A DNA stretch of 64,000 nt, taken from NCBI GenBank assembly GCA_033675545.1, contig JAWDGP010002462.1:210001-274000 (forward strand). Direction: 5' to 3'. Position 1 is the first letter of the stretch. The number at the start of each line of letters is the position of its first letter. Under the pieces are notes generated by a model. That model had not been told where the DNA came from, ran no database searches, and saw nothing but the letters and a program-made list of their open reading frames with translations. Both the position numbers and the translations under genes were made by a program. Below, in pieces: positions 27,601 to 39,126 of this stretch. Origin of the DNA: Elysia crispata. Taxonomy: Eukaryota > Mollusca > Gastropoda > Plakobranchidae.

Positions 27601-30600
27601 TATGCATTAATAAAATGCCTCACCCATCAGCCATCTGGGGTTCTAAAATTTGATCAATAGATGTAAATTCAAAATGTTCAAAAACATATCACACTCACCA
27701 CTTTCAGCATTAGGGGACACAAATGGAACTATCTTCATGGAATTTTGAGATGGATCTTCTGAAAGGGAATTTAAATTTCAAATCAATAATCACTTGAAAT
27801 CTATTTGATTAAAAAAAATAGCATCTATGCCAAAAAATAAAGTTACTTGGAGGGAAAAAATTCTTTTTAAATAAGAATTCCTCCAAAACTTTAACTTAGA
27901 CAAACAGAAAAAGAGCAAGGCAGGTCTACGTCTTGCACAAAGTCCCAACAGTTTGTTGTGACAAAAACTCAGTTTCGAAATAGAGTTTAAAAGCAAATAA
28001 AGGAATAAAATCTTTTTATTTTCCTCTCCCATAATATTCTCAAACCTCTCATATTCCCAGAGATTTATGGTGGTTGTATGTGATCAACATCGCCTTCATT
28101 TCTCAAAGAACCTTACAAAGAGCCAAACAAGTTTAGATAGAAAAAAAACTGGGTAGGGATGGGGAAGAGAAAGGTAACATATGTAAGAGTTTTGCCCTCA
28201 TCTAAACTTAGATTTATATTGAGGGAAAGCATTTCTTGTAATAAAAGGGTCCCAATTTTTCGACTAAGAAACTTAAGGGACAGAAACCTATAATATAAGT
28301 ACACATTTATACCTCAGGGCCATTTTCAACCTTGAAGTCAGTTAAAGTTAAAATGAATCAAGAAAGACAAAATCTACTCGTACTGCTGCAGGATGTAGAT
28401 GGAGTGCTCCTGATGGGACTGCATCCACATGAACTTTCAAAGGCTCGGACTTTGCGCATTGGACTCGAAGTTCGGGGCTCAAATTTCTCTGCAATAAACA
28501 GCAAACCAGAAAAATTAAGCAAAATGAATTATAAATCAGACAACAGCATAATTTCTATTTTTCACTTTGAAGCTACAATCTTTAGTTCATGCAAAATAAG
28601 TTAAATTAAGAACACTATAACCACTGACTACTGCTCACACCTTTTTAAAGTATCTGTGCTCAGGAAGAGCTCAAGACCCTAAAAGTTAAACTAAATAGGA
28701 TTCAAAACAATCTAATTAAAAAAAAAAGGGAAACAATTGAAAAAAACCTAAAATAATGGACTTACTGTGGTGTTTAAATGGATCTCTACTGATTCTATGA
28801 GCCAGTTAAAAAATAAACAAGATGGCACACGATCAAACAAGCTTTAGCATAGGTACAACACAACAATAACAAAATAGGATGAAATTTTGGAGGAACAAAA
28901 CAGAAGAAAGGAAAGAGACAAGTATTATGTAAAAGAAAGGCATTTGCTCCTCTATTGATTAATGGAATGATAGAGTTAAATTAAACAACAAACCACATTT
29001 CTTTTTTCGTTTTTTCCTCTCTGTCTCATCGTTGTTTTGCTCAGAATCATAGTCATGGGCACTTAATAATTATAATTAATGAGATGGGACTCCACAGAAA
29101 AAAGTGAAATTTTCAAGATAAGTCTGACCTTAGTGACAGGATTGTTGTTCATGAATTCTAACTGTTTTACTTTAAAACACAAAAGCCCACAGCTTGTAAA
29201 GTTATAATCATTAATTTTTATCTTGATACACGCATTTGGCGCTGCTGATAAAGATCTAACTTGTATAACTATCAGAGGCTTTTGAAAGGATGAATCATAT
29301 GCACTCATAAGTATGAAATTGGATTGCTTATACATAACTTATAGAAAGTCTAGTATTTCCTTTTCTCCACACAGGCTTCAGTATCATATAAATAAAAATT
29401 TGAACGCCATACTCAACAAAGAAAAGGATTCTTTAAACAGATAATGAACACATGTATAATATACAGTATATAAATATTGTCAAAAATTGTGAAGCACTAT
29501 AGAGAAACTTTACAAAAAAATATCTTAATTTCAAGAAAACAACTTGATTTAATGTTGATGTCCCCTCAGTGCAAAATACTTAAAGCCAGTTTTGGAACAG
29601 ATGAGCAGCAATATCTTCTCTCTTAAGAAGAAAACATGACATACACACCTAAAGATAAGGATCATCACTTTCAGACATTTTTCAATTGACTTCTTTGACC
29701 TAAAAGCTGTAGCAGTATCATAATAAACTTTAAGTAAGTTACTGAAAAGAATAAGAAACTAAACAATGACTATTTCTTTTGCTTTGTAGACATTACAATA
29801 TAACCTGTCTGTACAGATGAATTTACTTCTGTATGGAACTTACAAGTATGCTCAGCATGTAAAAGTTTAAACTGGACTCTCCACCCATTTATTTCAAAAA
29901 CAAAGTTTTTCTTATTCAAAGCAGGCTCTACAACTCAGGATGTTTTAACTAATGTTTCAGTCACGTAAGAAATTTAAACAATCAAAATTTGACCAAAAAA
30001 AAAAAAATACTAAAGGATAGACATTACAACACAAGTCTTAGAGGAGTCTTTGCATGAATAAATTTTTTTTTTATCTATTCCAAACTCTAAAGATTCCCAA
30101 TTGTGCAGTTACTGAAAACATGAGAATGTCAATTGTAAATAGTTATGTATCCAAACAATATCTAGGTCTTGTTCAGATTAAACATCACGTCAGTTTTAAC
30201 TCACCATTGTGGGGACTGAATGTTCTCTGAACCAGTAACTGGTGTCGCATGTCAGTCTTTCCTGGACTTTGATATTTCAGATACTTTTTCCCATCAGGAC
30301 TCACATCCAATCTCTGTTTACATGAGATCCTTGGAGCCTGGCCATCTATGCTTTGTGGCACATTCATGCTAAGAGCTGAGGAAGATTCTGACACAGGGCT
30401 GCTGAGGGTGAAAATTGGAGAGGGTAGTCCAGGCAGTTTATCCACTTTAGCAGTCATCACCTCAGTGCTGCTAGGACTGTCCCCTTTACCTGAAAAGTTT
30501 TCCTTTACAATATAGTCTTCTGAGTGTAGAGTTGAAGTTTCACATGTTGAGGTTGAGGCCAGCTGTTGCAAGGACTGGGTCAAGTCAACAGGTATATTGT

Positions 30601-30643
30601 TCTCAGGTTTAGTATCTTTTTGAACCAATTCATCTCCTTCCAT
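18670..30643 (-). CDS. BORA: Protein aurora borealis (Aurora-A/PLK1 activator), 13 coding exons, about 977 aa
   Basis: Bora, once phosphorylated by CDK1-cyclin, lets Aurora A phosphorylate the PLK1 activation loop and so drives mitotic entry. Coding exons: 30,643-30,205; 28,488-28,384; 27,758-27,699; 26,806-26,535; 26,305-26,214; 25,376-25,246; 24,892-24,833; 24,378-24,233; 23,761-23,681; 22,779-22,671; 22,333-22,238; 20,820-19,558; 18,749-18,670. All junctions are GT-AG and all phases agree. Landmarks against human Bora: INPFE at residues 257-261, SPSIF, FWSVEQAA, VPSPW with Ser347 (equivalent to the CDK1 site Ser112), SCQTTLSVP, FSSSPI, and DTGYYT at 626-631 in place of the DSGYNT beta-TrCP degron. 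The protein is far longer than human (559 aa) through an N-terminal extension and a long Ser-rich C-terminal exon. Alternative donors at exons 2 (28,378) and 8 (24,242) keep frame. Confidence 0.93.
19558..20820 (-). CDS. BORA: BORA exon 12: long Ser-rich C-terminal exon
   Basis: Encodes 421 residues beginning EDDSGDEEEAGDK (human has an acidic EDEEDKEN stretch at this place). Degron-like SSQDTGYYTTS is near its start, then a low-complexity Ser/Thr-rich region with a QARQLLGKSEQLRQRHSQLE helix-like stretch. The donor GGAA|GTAAGT leads to the last exon, which adds EIAAEILRRAGDDLAKVTD and ends at TGA 18,672-18,670. Confidence 0.9.
21060..21561. mobile_element. Nonautonomous inverted-repeat element in a BORA intron
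   Basis: Both ends begin CCAATAAAGAC (right end inverted) and remain matched for over 100 bp: TTTTTACA, then AAAGTTAC-AAGAGATA, then TTTTTAAAACCTAAA-GCTC on each side. Total about 502 bp with no coding capacity. It is a foldback or MITE-type DNA element; the family is unassigned. Confidence 0.7.
25246..25376 (-). CDS. BORA: BORA exon 6: VPSPW activation site
   Basis: Joins in phase 2 to exon 5 to give KIDREQDD, then ANAFFSNELIVPSPWGEK, close to human RIDKDVED and EEFFTKDVIVPSPW. The Ser in VPSPW is the CDK1 site needed for Bora to activate Aurora A in studied species, and the FF pair is part of the Aurora-binding segment. This is the strongest single identification of the gene. Confidence 0.93.
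25977..26153. repeat. Small inverted repeat in a BORA intron
   Basis: GATGAGTCGTG at about 25,978 and its reverse complement CACGACTCATC at about 26,142 bound roughly 175 bp. Possibly a tiny MITE; the arms are too short to be sure. Confidence 0.35.
26535..26806 (-). CDS. BORA: BORA exon 4: conserved NPFE / SPSIF start of the Bora core
   Basis: Residues 202-292. Contains IFKTPIRAQHP, CLFTPGRQFINPFEM and MPPFSPSIF, the alignable start of the Bora family core (human LNPFES, SPSVF). An internal ATG (MTSHDVQ, residue 203) could serve as a start for a short isoform close to the human length at this end. The acceptor TTCACAG precedes that ATG by two bases, so the exon could also follow a 5' UTR exon. 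Confidence 0.9.
30205..30643 (-). CDS. BORA: BORA coding exon 1: start codon and N-terminal extension
   Basis: Encodes 146 residues beginning MEGDELVQKDTKPENN. An in-frame TGA lies 24 nt upstream of the ATG, supporting the start. The exon ends in donor CACAATG|GTGAGT in phase 1, matching the phase of exons 2, 3 and 4 in turn. The residues are acidic, Ser/Thr-rich and contain several SP sites (LPSPIF, VSPDG, QSPGK, FSPHN), as expected of CDK substrates. Human Bora has nothing equivalent before its NPFE region. The alternative, a separate upstream gene, is less likely because the splice phases join this exon to the core. Confidence 0.75.
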
Positions 30644-32401
30644 TGTTAAAATGTAAGTTCTGAAGTTTCAGATCTCTTACCCAAAAAAAAAAAATTCCTG
30701 GTAAACCACATATGTTTTAGTCTGGAGAAAATAAAGGTAGGAGGAAATTTTGGCATAGTGAGAAATAGATTGCTTGATATCATTTTAGAATGACTAATTG
30801 AATTATCAACAAACTCGAGAAAAGAAAATCACATGAGCTGATCAGTTCAGCTGTGCTTTATACTTTATAGGTATGTTACAGAATCAGAGTTGTCGAAATT
30901 TCTAGACAGATGGCTTGTATCATGATTTATTCTATAGACCAAATTTCTATTCCTTGGGCCATATAAAGTAATAAAAACAAAGATATTCTTCATTTTCAAA
31001 ATATATCCAGAAGCATTCAGCAATATGTCACAAAAAGATTTTGGGATTATCAAATAAAACAGTGAGTGATGAAACTTTACTGAAGGGACTGAAACTGCAT
31101 GCATGGGATTAATATGAAAGCAAAAATAATGAAATAATGTTCAATGATCCCAGAGAAATGTTTACATCAGACCCAACAGTATACGCCTACTCTTAAACCA
31201 CCTTCGAAAATATTAAAAAAAAAAGACTCACATCTCTCCTCATCCAACCTTTTTTTTGGGGATACTGCATACCTGATCAACTATACTGTGCTGAACATGC
31301 ACTCTATCTCTGCAAATTGATTGCACTCAGCACTGCTGACCGCCCTCTCAAGGACTGTACTAAAGAAACTGAGTCTTACTTTATAAATGCCTTTCTCTGG
31401 GATACTCTTATTCTTAAGCCACCTTTGAAAATATTTTTTTTCCAAATTCAGCAATACAAATAGGCTGATAAAGAGGTCCTAACTAGCTAAGAGTTATAAC
31501 ATGGATGACCTACTTAAAAACTTTTTCATGGTTTTTGCAACGTAAGAAAGAACATCAAATTTTTATAATCAATGTTGTAAATCTATACAATGAAACTCAT
31601 TTATAACAAGAACTCTTATTCAGAATGAATCCTCTGTTAAATAAAAAAAGGGGAAGCAATCAAAAACCCTGTTTTAATGCATCAATAGAACTCTCTCCCT
31701 TTTGCCCCATTGTGGTCAATGGCCAAGGTTAGCCAATCTCCATGCCTTGGTCCTGGCCTGGCGCTAGTGACAGCACTGCTTTGTTCAAGCAAATAAAAGC
31801 TATTGCTAATGATTTAGCCTCCTCATGATTATCTAATCTCATCTATCTAACCCAGGCAAAAGAGGAGGATGATGGAGAAAAATGCCTAAATGTAAAAAAA
31901 AAAAAAACGGAGAGAAAGAGAGAGAGAGAGAGTGAGGAGAGGGGGGAGAGAGAGAGAGAGACCAACACCCACCCCCATGGCATGCTTAATCTTGTTGGCT
32001 ACACCTCCTTAAAAAGAGTTAAGAAGTAAGGGTGAGGTGAGGTGATCCTAGACACAAACAGACATGCACCGTATTTGAGGCCAAAATACATGCCTACTTC
32101 AGCACATCCTTCGGTAACCTGTTGACACATATCCATGCAATGGCTGACTGACTAGGTCTAAATCTAGATGATCATGAACAAGCCAATTCACTAGCGCTAT
32201 TTTTTTCTCCTGTAAAAGTGATGCACAAAGCTCTTGTAATTATCAAGGTCAAAATTTTTCCATCTTTATAATTTACTTCTTGGGACGGACAAAGGAAAAA
32301 ATACAGAGATTTGAAATTGTCTCGTTGTTCTGGGGCTTTTCACTATTTCTGATCTCATTATTTATGGGTTCCAATGTAGGTGTTTGGGTATGAATTTTTT
32401 G
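30644..32401. other. BORA upstream sequence, no gene recognised
   Basis: AT-rich. Contains an imperfect direct repeat of CTTAAACCACCTTCGAAAAT-like text at about 31,190 and 31,412, and a GA-rich tract at about 31,914-31,961. It may hold BORA 5' UTR exons that cannot be told apart by eye. Confidence 0.4.
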
Positions 32402-33463
32402 TACAGCAAACCTTACATATAACAAGATATTCGGGTCTCACAATATTTTCTCACTGAACCCAAGGTCTCGTTGGATAAAAGGTAACTTTAAAATAAAAAA
32501 AAAAATACATGTATCACCAAGTTAAAGGGAGAGAAATCTACCTTAAACTTTTAATCAGTTACATCCCTTCATTGCTCAACCAAATGAATGGACCTAACTA
32601 AGTGTTGAGGAAGTGAAGTATGGTTTCCCTTTTTTTTTGTTTATTTGTCTACTTAATTAAATGTATAGTTTCTTCTTTAAAACGACTCTGACTCTTCCCT
32701 TCCCTTGTCTCTAAGATTACAATGTATCTCTCTCTCTCTTACACAGACGCACTACTACTGTACTACTCTCCGTTTTACTCTCATAGTAGAAAAAAAAGAA
32801 ACCCTTGTTTTCTTCTTTACTTAGATCTCCACTTTCTCTCAATCCCTTGCCACTTTTCTCACTGTCTCTGACGTTTGTTAGCCTCTCTCCCTCGTCTGTA
32901 TGCAACAAGATCTATGTGTATTGATATTGCATTATAAGCATGCCTCCTTTCTCTCTCTGGAGCTTCTTAAATTCTAAACCTAGCCTCATTATTTCACACC
33001 CGATGATTCCCCCTTTCCCCTCCCTTCACCCCCCTCTCTCTCTCTTTGAAACCTTTCCTGCTGCTACGCCTTGTTTCACTGAGCACTAACGCTAGGTCTG
33101 GAGTGCCCAGATGGCTTTGTTTTCTTCATCTTCCTGTCGCACTGCCCCTTCCCTTCTCTTCGACACATCCACTTGCAAACATACACCTCTTCAATCGCAC
33201 ACGCCCGTGGATCTAATTTTTATTGCGGCCCAGAAAAAGAGTCAGACATGGAGTGTGTAAGGTAACTTCTTTTAAAGTGGTTAAATTGTTCGTCTGTTGA
33301 AGCCCTATACAGCGTTGCTTCATCTCGCTTAATCTAAAGTTGGTAAATTTGACACTCGTTAGCCTAGATCCAAGGTTAATTTATTGATGCAGAGAGGGGA
33401 AAAAAACGGGACTTTGACAATCCCTCGTTGGGTCTGAGCTCGTTAAATTTGAGGTTCACTGTA
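32402..33463. mobile_element. Pogo-like inverted-repeat element between BORA and MZT1
   Basis: The left end TACAGCAAACCTTACATATA matches the reverse complement of the right end (TACAGTGAACCTCAAATTTA), with TA at both borders and CAG/CTG termini, the pattern of Tc1/mariner-pogo elements. About 1,062 bp with no recognisable transposase. The interior is CT-rich. It sits in the divergent intergenic region. Confidence 0.5.
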
Positions 33464-34250
33464 CATAGTCGTTAGTATCGCCTAGATTACCGTTGGATTC
33501 ACGCAACAGGTGTAGGAATGCAGTAAATTTGCCACTTGATCTAGACCTATCTCTGATATGTAGAAAAAACCTGATTTCGCTTATTGTGGGAGGGCTGTTA
33601 AAAAAAATTCTTGATTAAAATCTAGATAAGATTTCAAGATCAACATTAGACTTCGAGTCCTGGCCCTAGTTCATGAGGCAAAAAACGCGCTCGCTGTTAA
33701 ATTTTACTTTAGGATTTTAAGTAGATCTAGATCTAGATTCTAGTACCCTAGTCTAAATCTAGATTTAGATGATGGCTTTAATTAACTTTATTTAGCCTTT
33801 GTTTTAGAATGAATCATTCACAGAATCTAGATTTATATCTGGATTGGATCCTATAAATTTCAATCATTTGTGAGTACCGGTAAGGATTCTTGCTTCAACT
33901 TGTCTTGTCAGGCTGACGAGTTTGAATGTAGATATTCCGTTTCTCAACGAATTCTAACTTTTTCAGCTCCCTGATTGCTATCGATACTGTTTGATAGTAT
34001 ACCAGTAAGGCTTATATGGAATAAAAAGTTTTCCAAACTTTACCAAATAAATATATAAATATTAAGGAGATATCTTGAGTATCAGTATTTTGAAGATTAT
34101 TTAATATTTCAAAGATTATTATAAGCTTCTTTATAGACACAAAATCTTCACAAACCACTAAATAGCATTATTTGTATGTGTTGGTTTTGATTAAAAGAGG
34201 AAACCTTACCCTATCTTGGTTCTGGCATTTCGAAAACAAAAAACAACAAC
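33464..34250. promoter_or_regulatory. Presumed MZT1 promoter region (possibly shared with BORA)
   Basis: Lies directly upstream of the MZT1 ATG, with AGATCTAGAT-type simple DNA at about 33,720-33,770. The part from about 34,005 onward is duplicated in inverted orientation at 58,948-60,165. No clear TATA element is seen. Promoter role is inferred from position. Confidence 0.4.
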
Positions 34251-37200
34251 ATGGCGTCAAATACAAAACAAAGTGTGCCTGTCGCAACCGAAACTTTAGA
34301 CAGTAATTAAGCATTCTTATTTGTAATATTTGAAGCATTCGTGATTTTGCATGTAATCAATAGCTTTTTCGATAGACTCTTGATGAGATACAATTTTTAT
34401 TCTTTTAACCTCCATAAATTTGAAGGGGTGATTGTCTAGATTGAAGCTTGCTAAACTCCAGATCTGTAACAGCTCAAAAATTGGTAATACCCACAGTGTT
34501 GCGGTCCCGGTTCTATGTTGACAGTGCGGCCATGGTGGATATAATAAACAGGCCAGATTTTCACTGCATATTTAAAAAAGGCACTGATGTAATCAAATTA
34601 TTATCTTGATAACTTCTTCAGTAGAGGCATTTCCGTATGAAATATTGAACTTGTTTTGACTTTTTAACAAGCGACAACAATCTGGCCATTTGTAGCGTGA
34701 TTTGTTTACATCCAGCTGGGATCGCAACACTGCTGTATTACCCAAAAACTGATGCTTGACCATTTGAGAATAAGCTGTCTACCAAGTTTCGCACACACAT
34801 TAGACAGATTGAGCATGACATCTTTCAGAACTTTGAAATCACTTTGAAACAATCACAGACCTGCCATTCATTGCGATTTAATCGGAATCATAACGTTTTT
34901 TTTTTTTCACTGGAAATTTGGTCCTTTTCCGATTTTCTGAATATTTAGGAAATATTCCGATTCTTTTCTGAACTAAGTTTTTTCACCTCCACGATTGTAA
35001 ACTGTAATAAGCCTTCAAGATCGACAGAGAGAATGTGCAAAAGATTAAATGTGGATGCTATAGTAATATTTTATCAATAACGGTCTTCACTATATATTAT
35101 CATATGCTGTATCAAAATTGATATGTTGTAATCAATCCAAATTAGGCGAACATTAATTCTGCCGAGACTTTATCGTATATTCGTCTGGGTTTCACTGTCT
35201 CCCTATCTTCACATCTAGACTTCGACGTAAACAAGTTGATTTCAAAGGAATGCAAAAATCGCCCATGATAGTTACAGGAAAAAGCTTGAATTTTGAAATA
35301 GAAATTTGTTCATAACTTTAAAACTAATCATGCCAAAAAACAAATTCTGCATGCAAAAATACAATAGGTTGCCAAGTTTCATGCAATTTCTCCTGAAAAT
35401 ACACAAGAAAACTTAATTTCTCACAAAATCTACCGAAAAGTGCCTTATATTTCAGGCATGTTTTTCTATATAAAACTAAAATATTAGGAAAAAAATTACT
35501 AGAAAACTTATAATATTGCAGTTAGTTATGGATTTTAAAAATTCAAAATTTATTTTAATCAGCTCAAATAGAGCTTTCAGAAACACCAAGTTAAAAGCAT
35601 CCCAATGAAAAAATTTTATTTTGATCGTCATTGCTAGCTTGGACCAATTCAAGCATGATGACCTAAGCAATTTACATTTACGTTATCATTATTCACATTA
35701 TTTTTTTTCCATTTTTGCATCTAGTTTTGATGGAAATATCTCGTCTTCTGAACACTGGGCTCGATGAAGAGACCTTGGCTCTATGTTTGCAGCTGTGTGA
35801 GAATGGAGTAAACCCAGAAGCCTTGGCTGAGGTTATAAAAGAATTGAGGAGAGAGTCTGCTTTATTTAAAGTAAGTCATCTGGTCTCCCTACAAGTACAA
35901 AAGGTCCTGTTTTGCTTACTTCAAAACCTTTATATGAAATCCTTTTCCAGTTGTGGTTCTTACTTGAGTGTGTCAAATCTTACATTGAAAGAAATTAATT
36001 TCTTTTGCATTTTGTAATTCCTTTTATTAAGAAATTTATCTTGCCCTGCTTTGTTTGATTAAAAGGCATATGTGCCATTTGTAGGTGGACTCTTCTCAAT
36101 TTTTTTTTAAACGCATTGACTTGGAAGTATCCATTCTTTCTCAAATTTTGGATGAATTCAACGAATCTTAGACTAATATTTGCAAGTCCAATATTAAAGA
36201 CTCTTAAATTATCACTGGAGTCAAGGGCTGGAAAAGTAACCAGTATATATGAAAGAACAGAAGACTCTCAGTGGTCTCTTAGCAGTCTAGAAGGCCTAAT
36301 TTACAAATCACCTGCCTCAGGCTTGCTAACTTACTAGGTTGTTGGGTGGGCAGGTATTTGGGTTTGTGTTGTAAAGATGTCTGTAGGCTTGTGGTATGAT
36401 CCTAACATTTAAGTGAGATGGCAGTCTATAAATGCATGTTTTTGCAAATCCTGGGATTCCAATGATAAATCTAGTTTAGAATATTTTACTACACTGGCCA
36501 GTAAACATACACATGGAAACCTCATAGTTCAAATTGTATGGGAATGGATTAAATCTTCGAATTAATTAAGAGTATTTGAATTACAAAAATGGGTATGACA
36601 ATCTATGACTCATTGAGTGAGTGTGTACTGTGCCTGCAACGAGCAACCCTCCCCTTCCCCCGTACCACGTTACTATCAATATCAGTATCAGCACTGGCAC
36701 TTAATTGTTAGTGCATCCGCTCCCTTCTTGTTTTGTAGTGCACTGATCAGCCTTTCTTGGGCAATGATTGGCATTGCTTGCTGCTTGAGAGATACATGTA
36801 GCATTTTTGTGATGCCTTATGGGGTTGTATAGACATTGAATTAAGGGAATCGAATCAGAAAGACTTTGAAATAAGAGTTCAATTCTATAAAAGCCAAAGA
36901 GAAAATAATAACCTATCATCTTGCAAATTTGGTTTATGAGAAATTCGAATAATCAGCCTTTGGTTTTTGAGGTTTCCACTGTATTATTATTAAGATTCAA
37001 GGGGTGCAAAGATAGTTTGCACATAGAAACAGAATTCAGACATTTTAAAATAAACGTTTATGATAGAAGCTACATAGTTCTTTACCTGACCTTGACAGAA
37101 TATGACAATTTGCAAGCTTATTTCTGATTCTTACACACTTGAATGTATTTTGTTTGCAGCAAGTAAATACAGTAATTAAATTTTAAAACAGAAAATAGTG

Positions 37201-37412
37201 CCATCATTATTTATCGCACAATTGATGAGAAGAGGGCGGTTTCTACTTCCAGACATGAGAAATCTTGGTGATGGAAAATGACACCCTGAGCTTGCAGTAA
37301 GAGTATACGTTTTTCATGCATTGCAAAAAGCAAAAGGCTACAAGTAAAAGTGTCTTTTTCTTTCTCTTTTTTTTTTAAGGCTGACAATGACAGATCGCAA
37401 AGCAGACCTTGA
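34251..37412 (+). CDS. MZT1: Mitotic-spindle organizing protein 1 (MOZART1), 76 aa
   Basis: MZT1 is a small subunit of the gamma-tubulin ring complex that helps recruit it to centrosomes. Coding exons are 34,251-34,302, 35,725-35,870 and 37,380-37,412, joined in phases 1 and 0, with acceptors CATCTAG and, after a long T tract, TTTAAG. The protein starts [17 protein letters not shown]. The core [20 protein letters not shown], then [20 protein letters not shown], is nearly the human sequence (LLEISRILNTGLD, EQGINPEALSSVIKELRK). The last exon adds only [10 protein letters not shown]. Length is close to human MZT1 (82 aa). The ATG context is ACAACATGG. It is divergent from BORA, as I recall for the human pair. 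Intron 1 carries a 260-bp MITE and intron 2 a pogo-like element. Confidence 0.95.
34483..34742. mobile_element. hAT-like MITE in MZT1 intron 1
   Basis: The left end GGTAATACCCACAGTGTTGC and the inverted right end GGTAATACAGCAGTGTTGC form inverted repeats of about 28 bp. The flanks CAAAAATT (34,475-34,482) and CAAAAACT (34,743-34,750) look like an 8-bp target-site duplication with one change, which points to the hAT group. A second copy lies at 58,948-59,210. Confidence 0.7.
36508..36983. mobile_element. Decayed pogo-like MITE in MZT1 intron 2
   Basis: The left end TACACATGGAAACCTCATAG resembles the inverted right end TACAGTGGAAACCTCAAAAA. TTCGAAT-type motifs follow on both sides, and TA sits at both borders. 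About 476 bp, noncoding. Confidence 0.45.
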
Positions 37413-37597
37413 TATCTGAATTTTTACTCAATGGGCTACGATTACTGTGTCTCCTGTGGAGAAGGTCGATTTGTAACATGTACATACTGCAACTGTTTTG
37501 TGTTAAAGCTAAACAATGTAAAGTGTAAAGTATTTCACTTTTTAATATCATGCTATGTATTGCTTCATTTTTATAATCATATTCCTGCCATTAAAAG

Positions 37598-37673
37598 AAT
37601 AAAAATTTTTTTTTTATCAGAGTTGATTTGCTATTGTTAAAAATTAGGCCTTAATTTTCTTTGGTGAAATAAA
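37598..37673 (+). promoter_or_regulatory. MZT1: Candidate poly(A) signals of MZT1
   Basis: AATAAA occurs at 37,598-37,603 and again at 37,668-37,673, 186 and 256 nt after the stop codon. Either would end a short 3' UTR. Confidence 0.55.
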
Positions 37674-38827
37674 AAGCAAAAATAAGCAGTAATGATCGTG
37701 TTACCTTATTCTCCACAACAATACATGCATGTAGTTACCAATTTTCAAAATTTAATAATTCAGGGACTATGATCTCTATTTACTTGTGGATCTAGAGCAT
37801 AAATTTAAGGGTAAAAATCTATCAAGAGTTTTAACCCTCCAAGCGTTGATGGCCAATTAGATCGGCTGTTAGTGCAGTTGTGTGGCGTTCATTAAGTGGC
37901 CACTTTTTGGTCGTTTCAATGACAAAATATACACTATTAACTCCACAAATTGACCAATTTTTTCCTCCAAGAAGAAGAGTTCTGTTGAAAACAAAGTGAA
38001 ACTTTGATGTTTGAACATTTGAAAGTGGATTTACACAGATTGTTTTCATCGCTCTTAAATTACCCTGCTGCCACACACCTTTAAATATGACGTTTGTAGG
38101 GTTAAAATGCAATATTTTGTTTCATGACATTAAATTTTGTTTCAGTCATCGCTTATCGGAATGACTGGACTAATAATAGATCAAAGCAGCATGTAAGTTA
38201 GTGAGGACTTGATCAAGGAGTCTTTATGATGAAACAGAATCTTGATGTTGAGAATTTAAATAAATCTGGATTATGAATCTAGGTTATCACATTATAACTG
38301 AAATAGCTGGAGCTCACAAACAATTCATGTCCGATTGATTTAGAAGAATCATACTTGTAAATTACGCACCTACATCTAAGACTAAAGGGAATGAACATGA
38401 CTTGACTCTTATTCCATTTATTTTCATAACAAACCCCAAGTCTCATGTTTGATTTTCAAACTGCAATCTAGAAAGCTTATGATCAACATCATGCAGCTAG
38501 AATAAGAAGGGCAACTATGGAAATTGCACAAATTTATGTGAACAGTTTCATAAAATGAAGCATATGGACAAAGATATAATGTTCTGTTCATTGTTTTTTA
38601 ATTTTGAAAATGGCATTTGCTAAAATATATATATATATATATTTATAGAGTAAATCTTTTTCATTAACAGTGCAATAAAAATCAAAATTTACTAAGATGG
38701 TAATAATCATGAACACTTTGTTGATAATCTGATCAGATACTTTTACTAAATAGATTTTGTGCATATACATGTATATATTTAAAATCTCGAATCTCTAGTC
38801 TTATTCTTAACCTTCTCACTTTGTTAC

Positions 38828-39126
38828 CTTGCTCTAATTGCGCTCTTGGCAGAAAAACCTCCTCGTCTTTGCATTTCTTGCAGCGCTATAGCTCTCCATT
38901 CTTCTTTCTCTTCTTTGACTAATCTTTTCATGTTGTTTTTTAGAATCAACATATGCAACTTCTCTAAAAACAGGTAAGGCTCCATTTGAACCTCCTTTGA
39001 ATTGTGTCCATTGAAGACAGATACATTTGGAGTTTTTTTTTGGATTGACTTTTCATTGTTAATCCATCTTGCTTCAATAGTCATGAAAATGCTCTGCTCT
39101 TTCATTTCGTTCAAGAGTTTCACAAG
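38828..39126 (-). CDS. Possible exon of an unrecognised charged helical protein
   Basis: An open stretch of 99 codons bounded by TATTAG (weak acceptor, little pyrimidine) and a good donor, GCAAG|GTAACA. An internal ATG gives MKEQSIFMTIEARWINNEKS. The C-terminal half is strongly charged and helical (KNNMKRLVKEEKEEWRAIAL, then LQEMQRRGGFSAKS). This shape recalls small axonemal proteins of the CFAP141 (C1orf189) kind, but I cannot confirm any family. No partner exon was found on either side. It could be a retrocopy or an isolated exon. Confidence 0.35.

Noticed and set aside
36617-36919. Two short frames in MZT1 intron 2
   Set aside because: Both lie inside the pogo-like element at 36,508-36,983 and have no coding features.
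37831-38112. 93-codon minus-strand frame downstream of MZT1
   Set aside because: No recognisable family or splice context; treated as chance.
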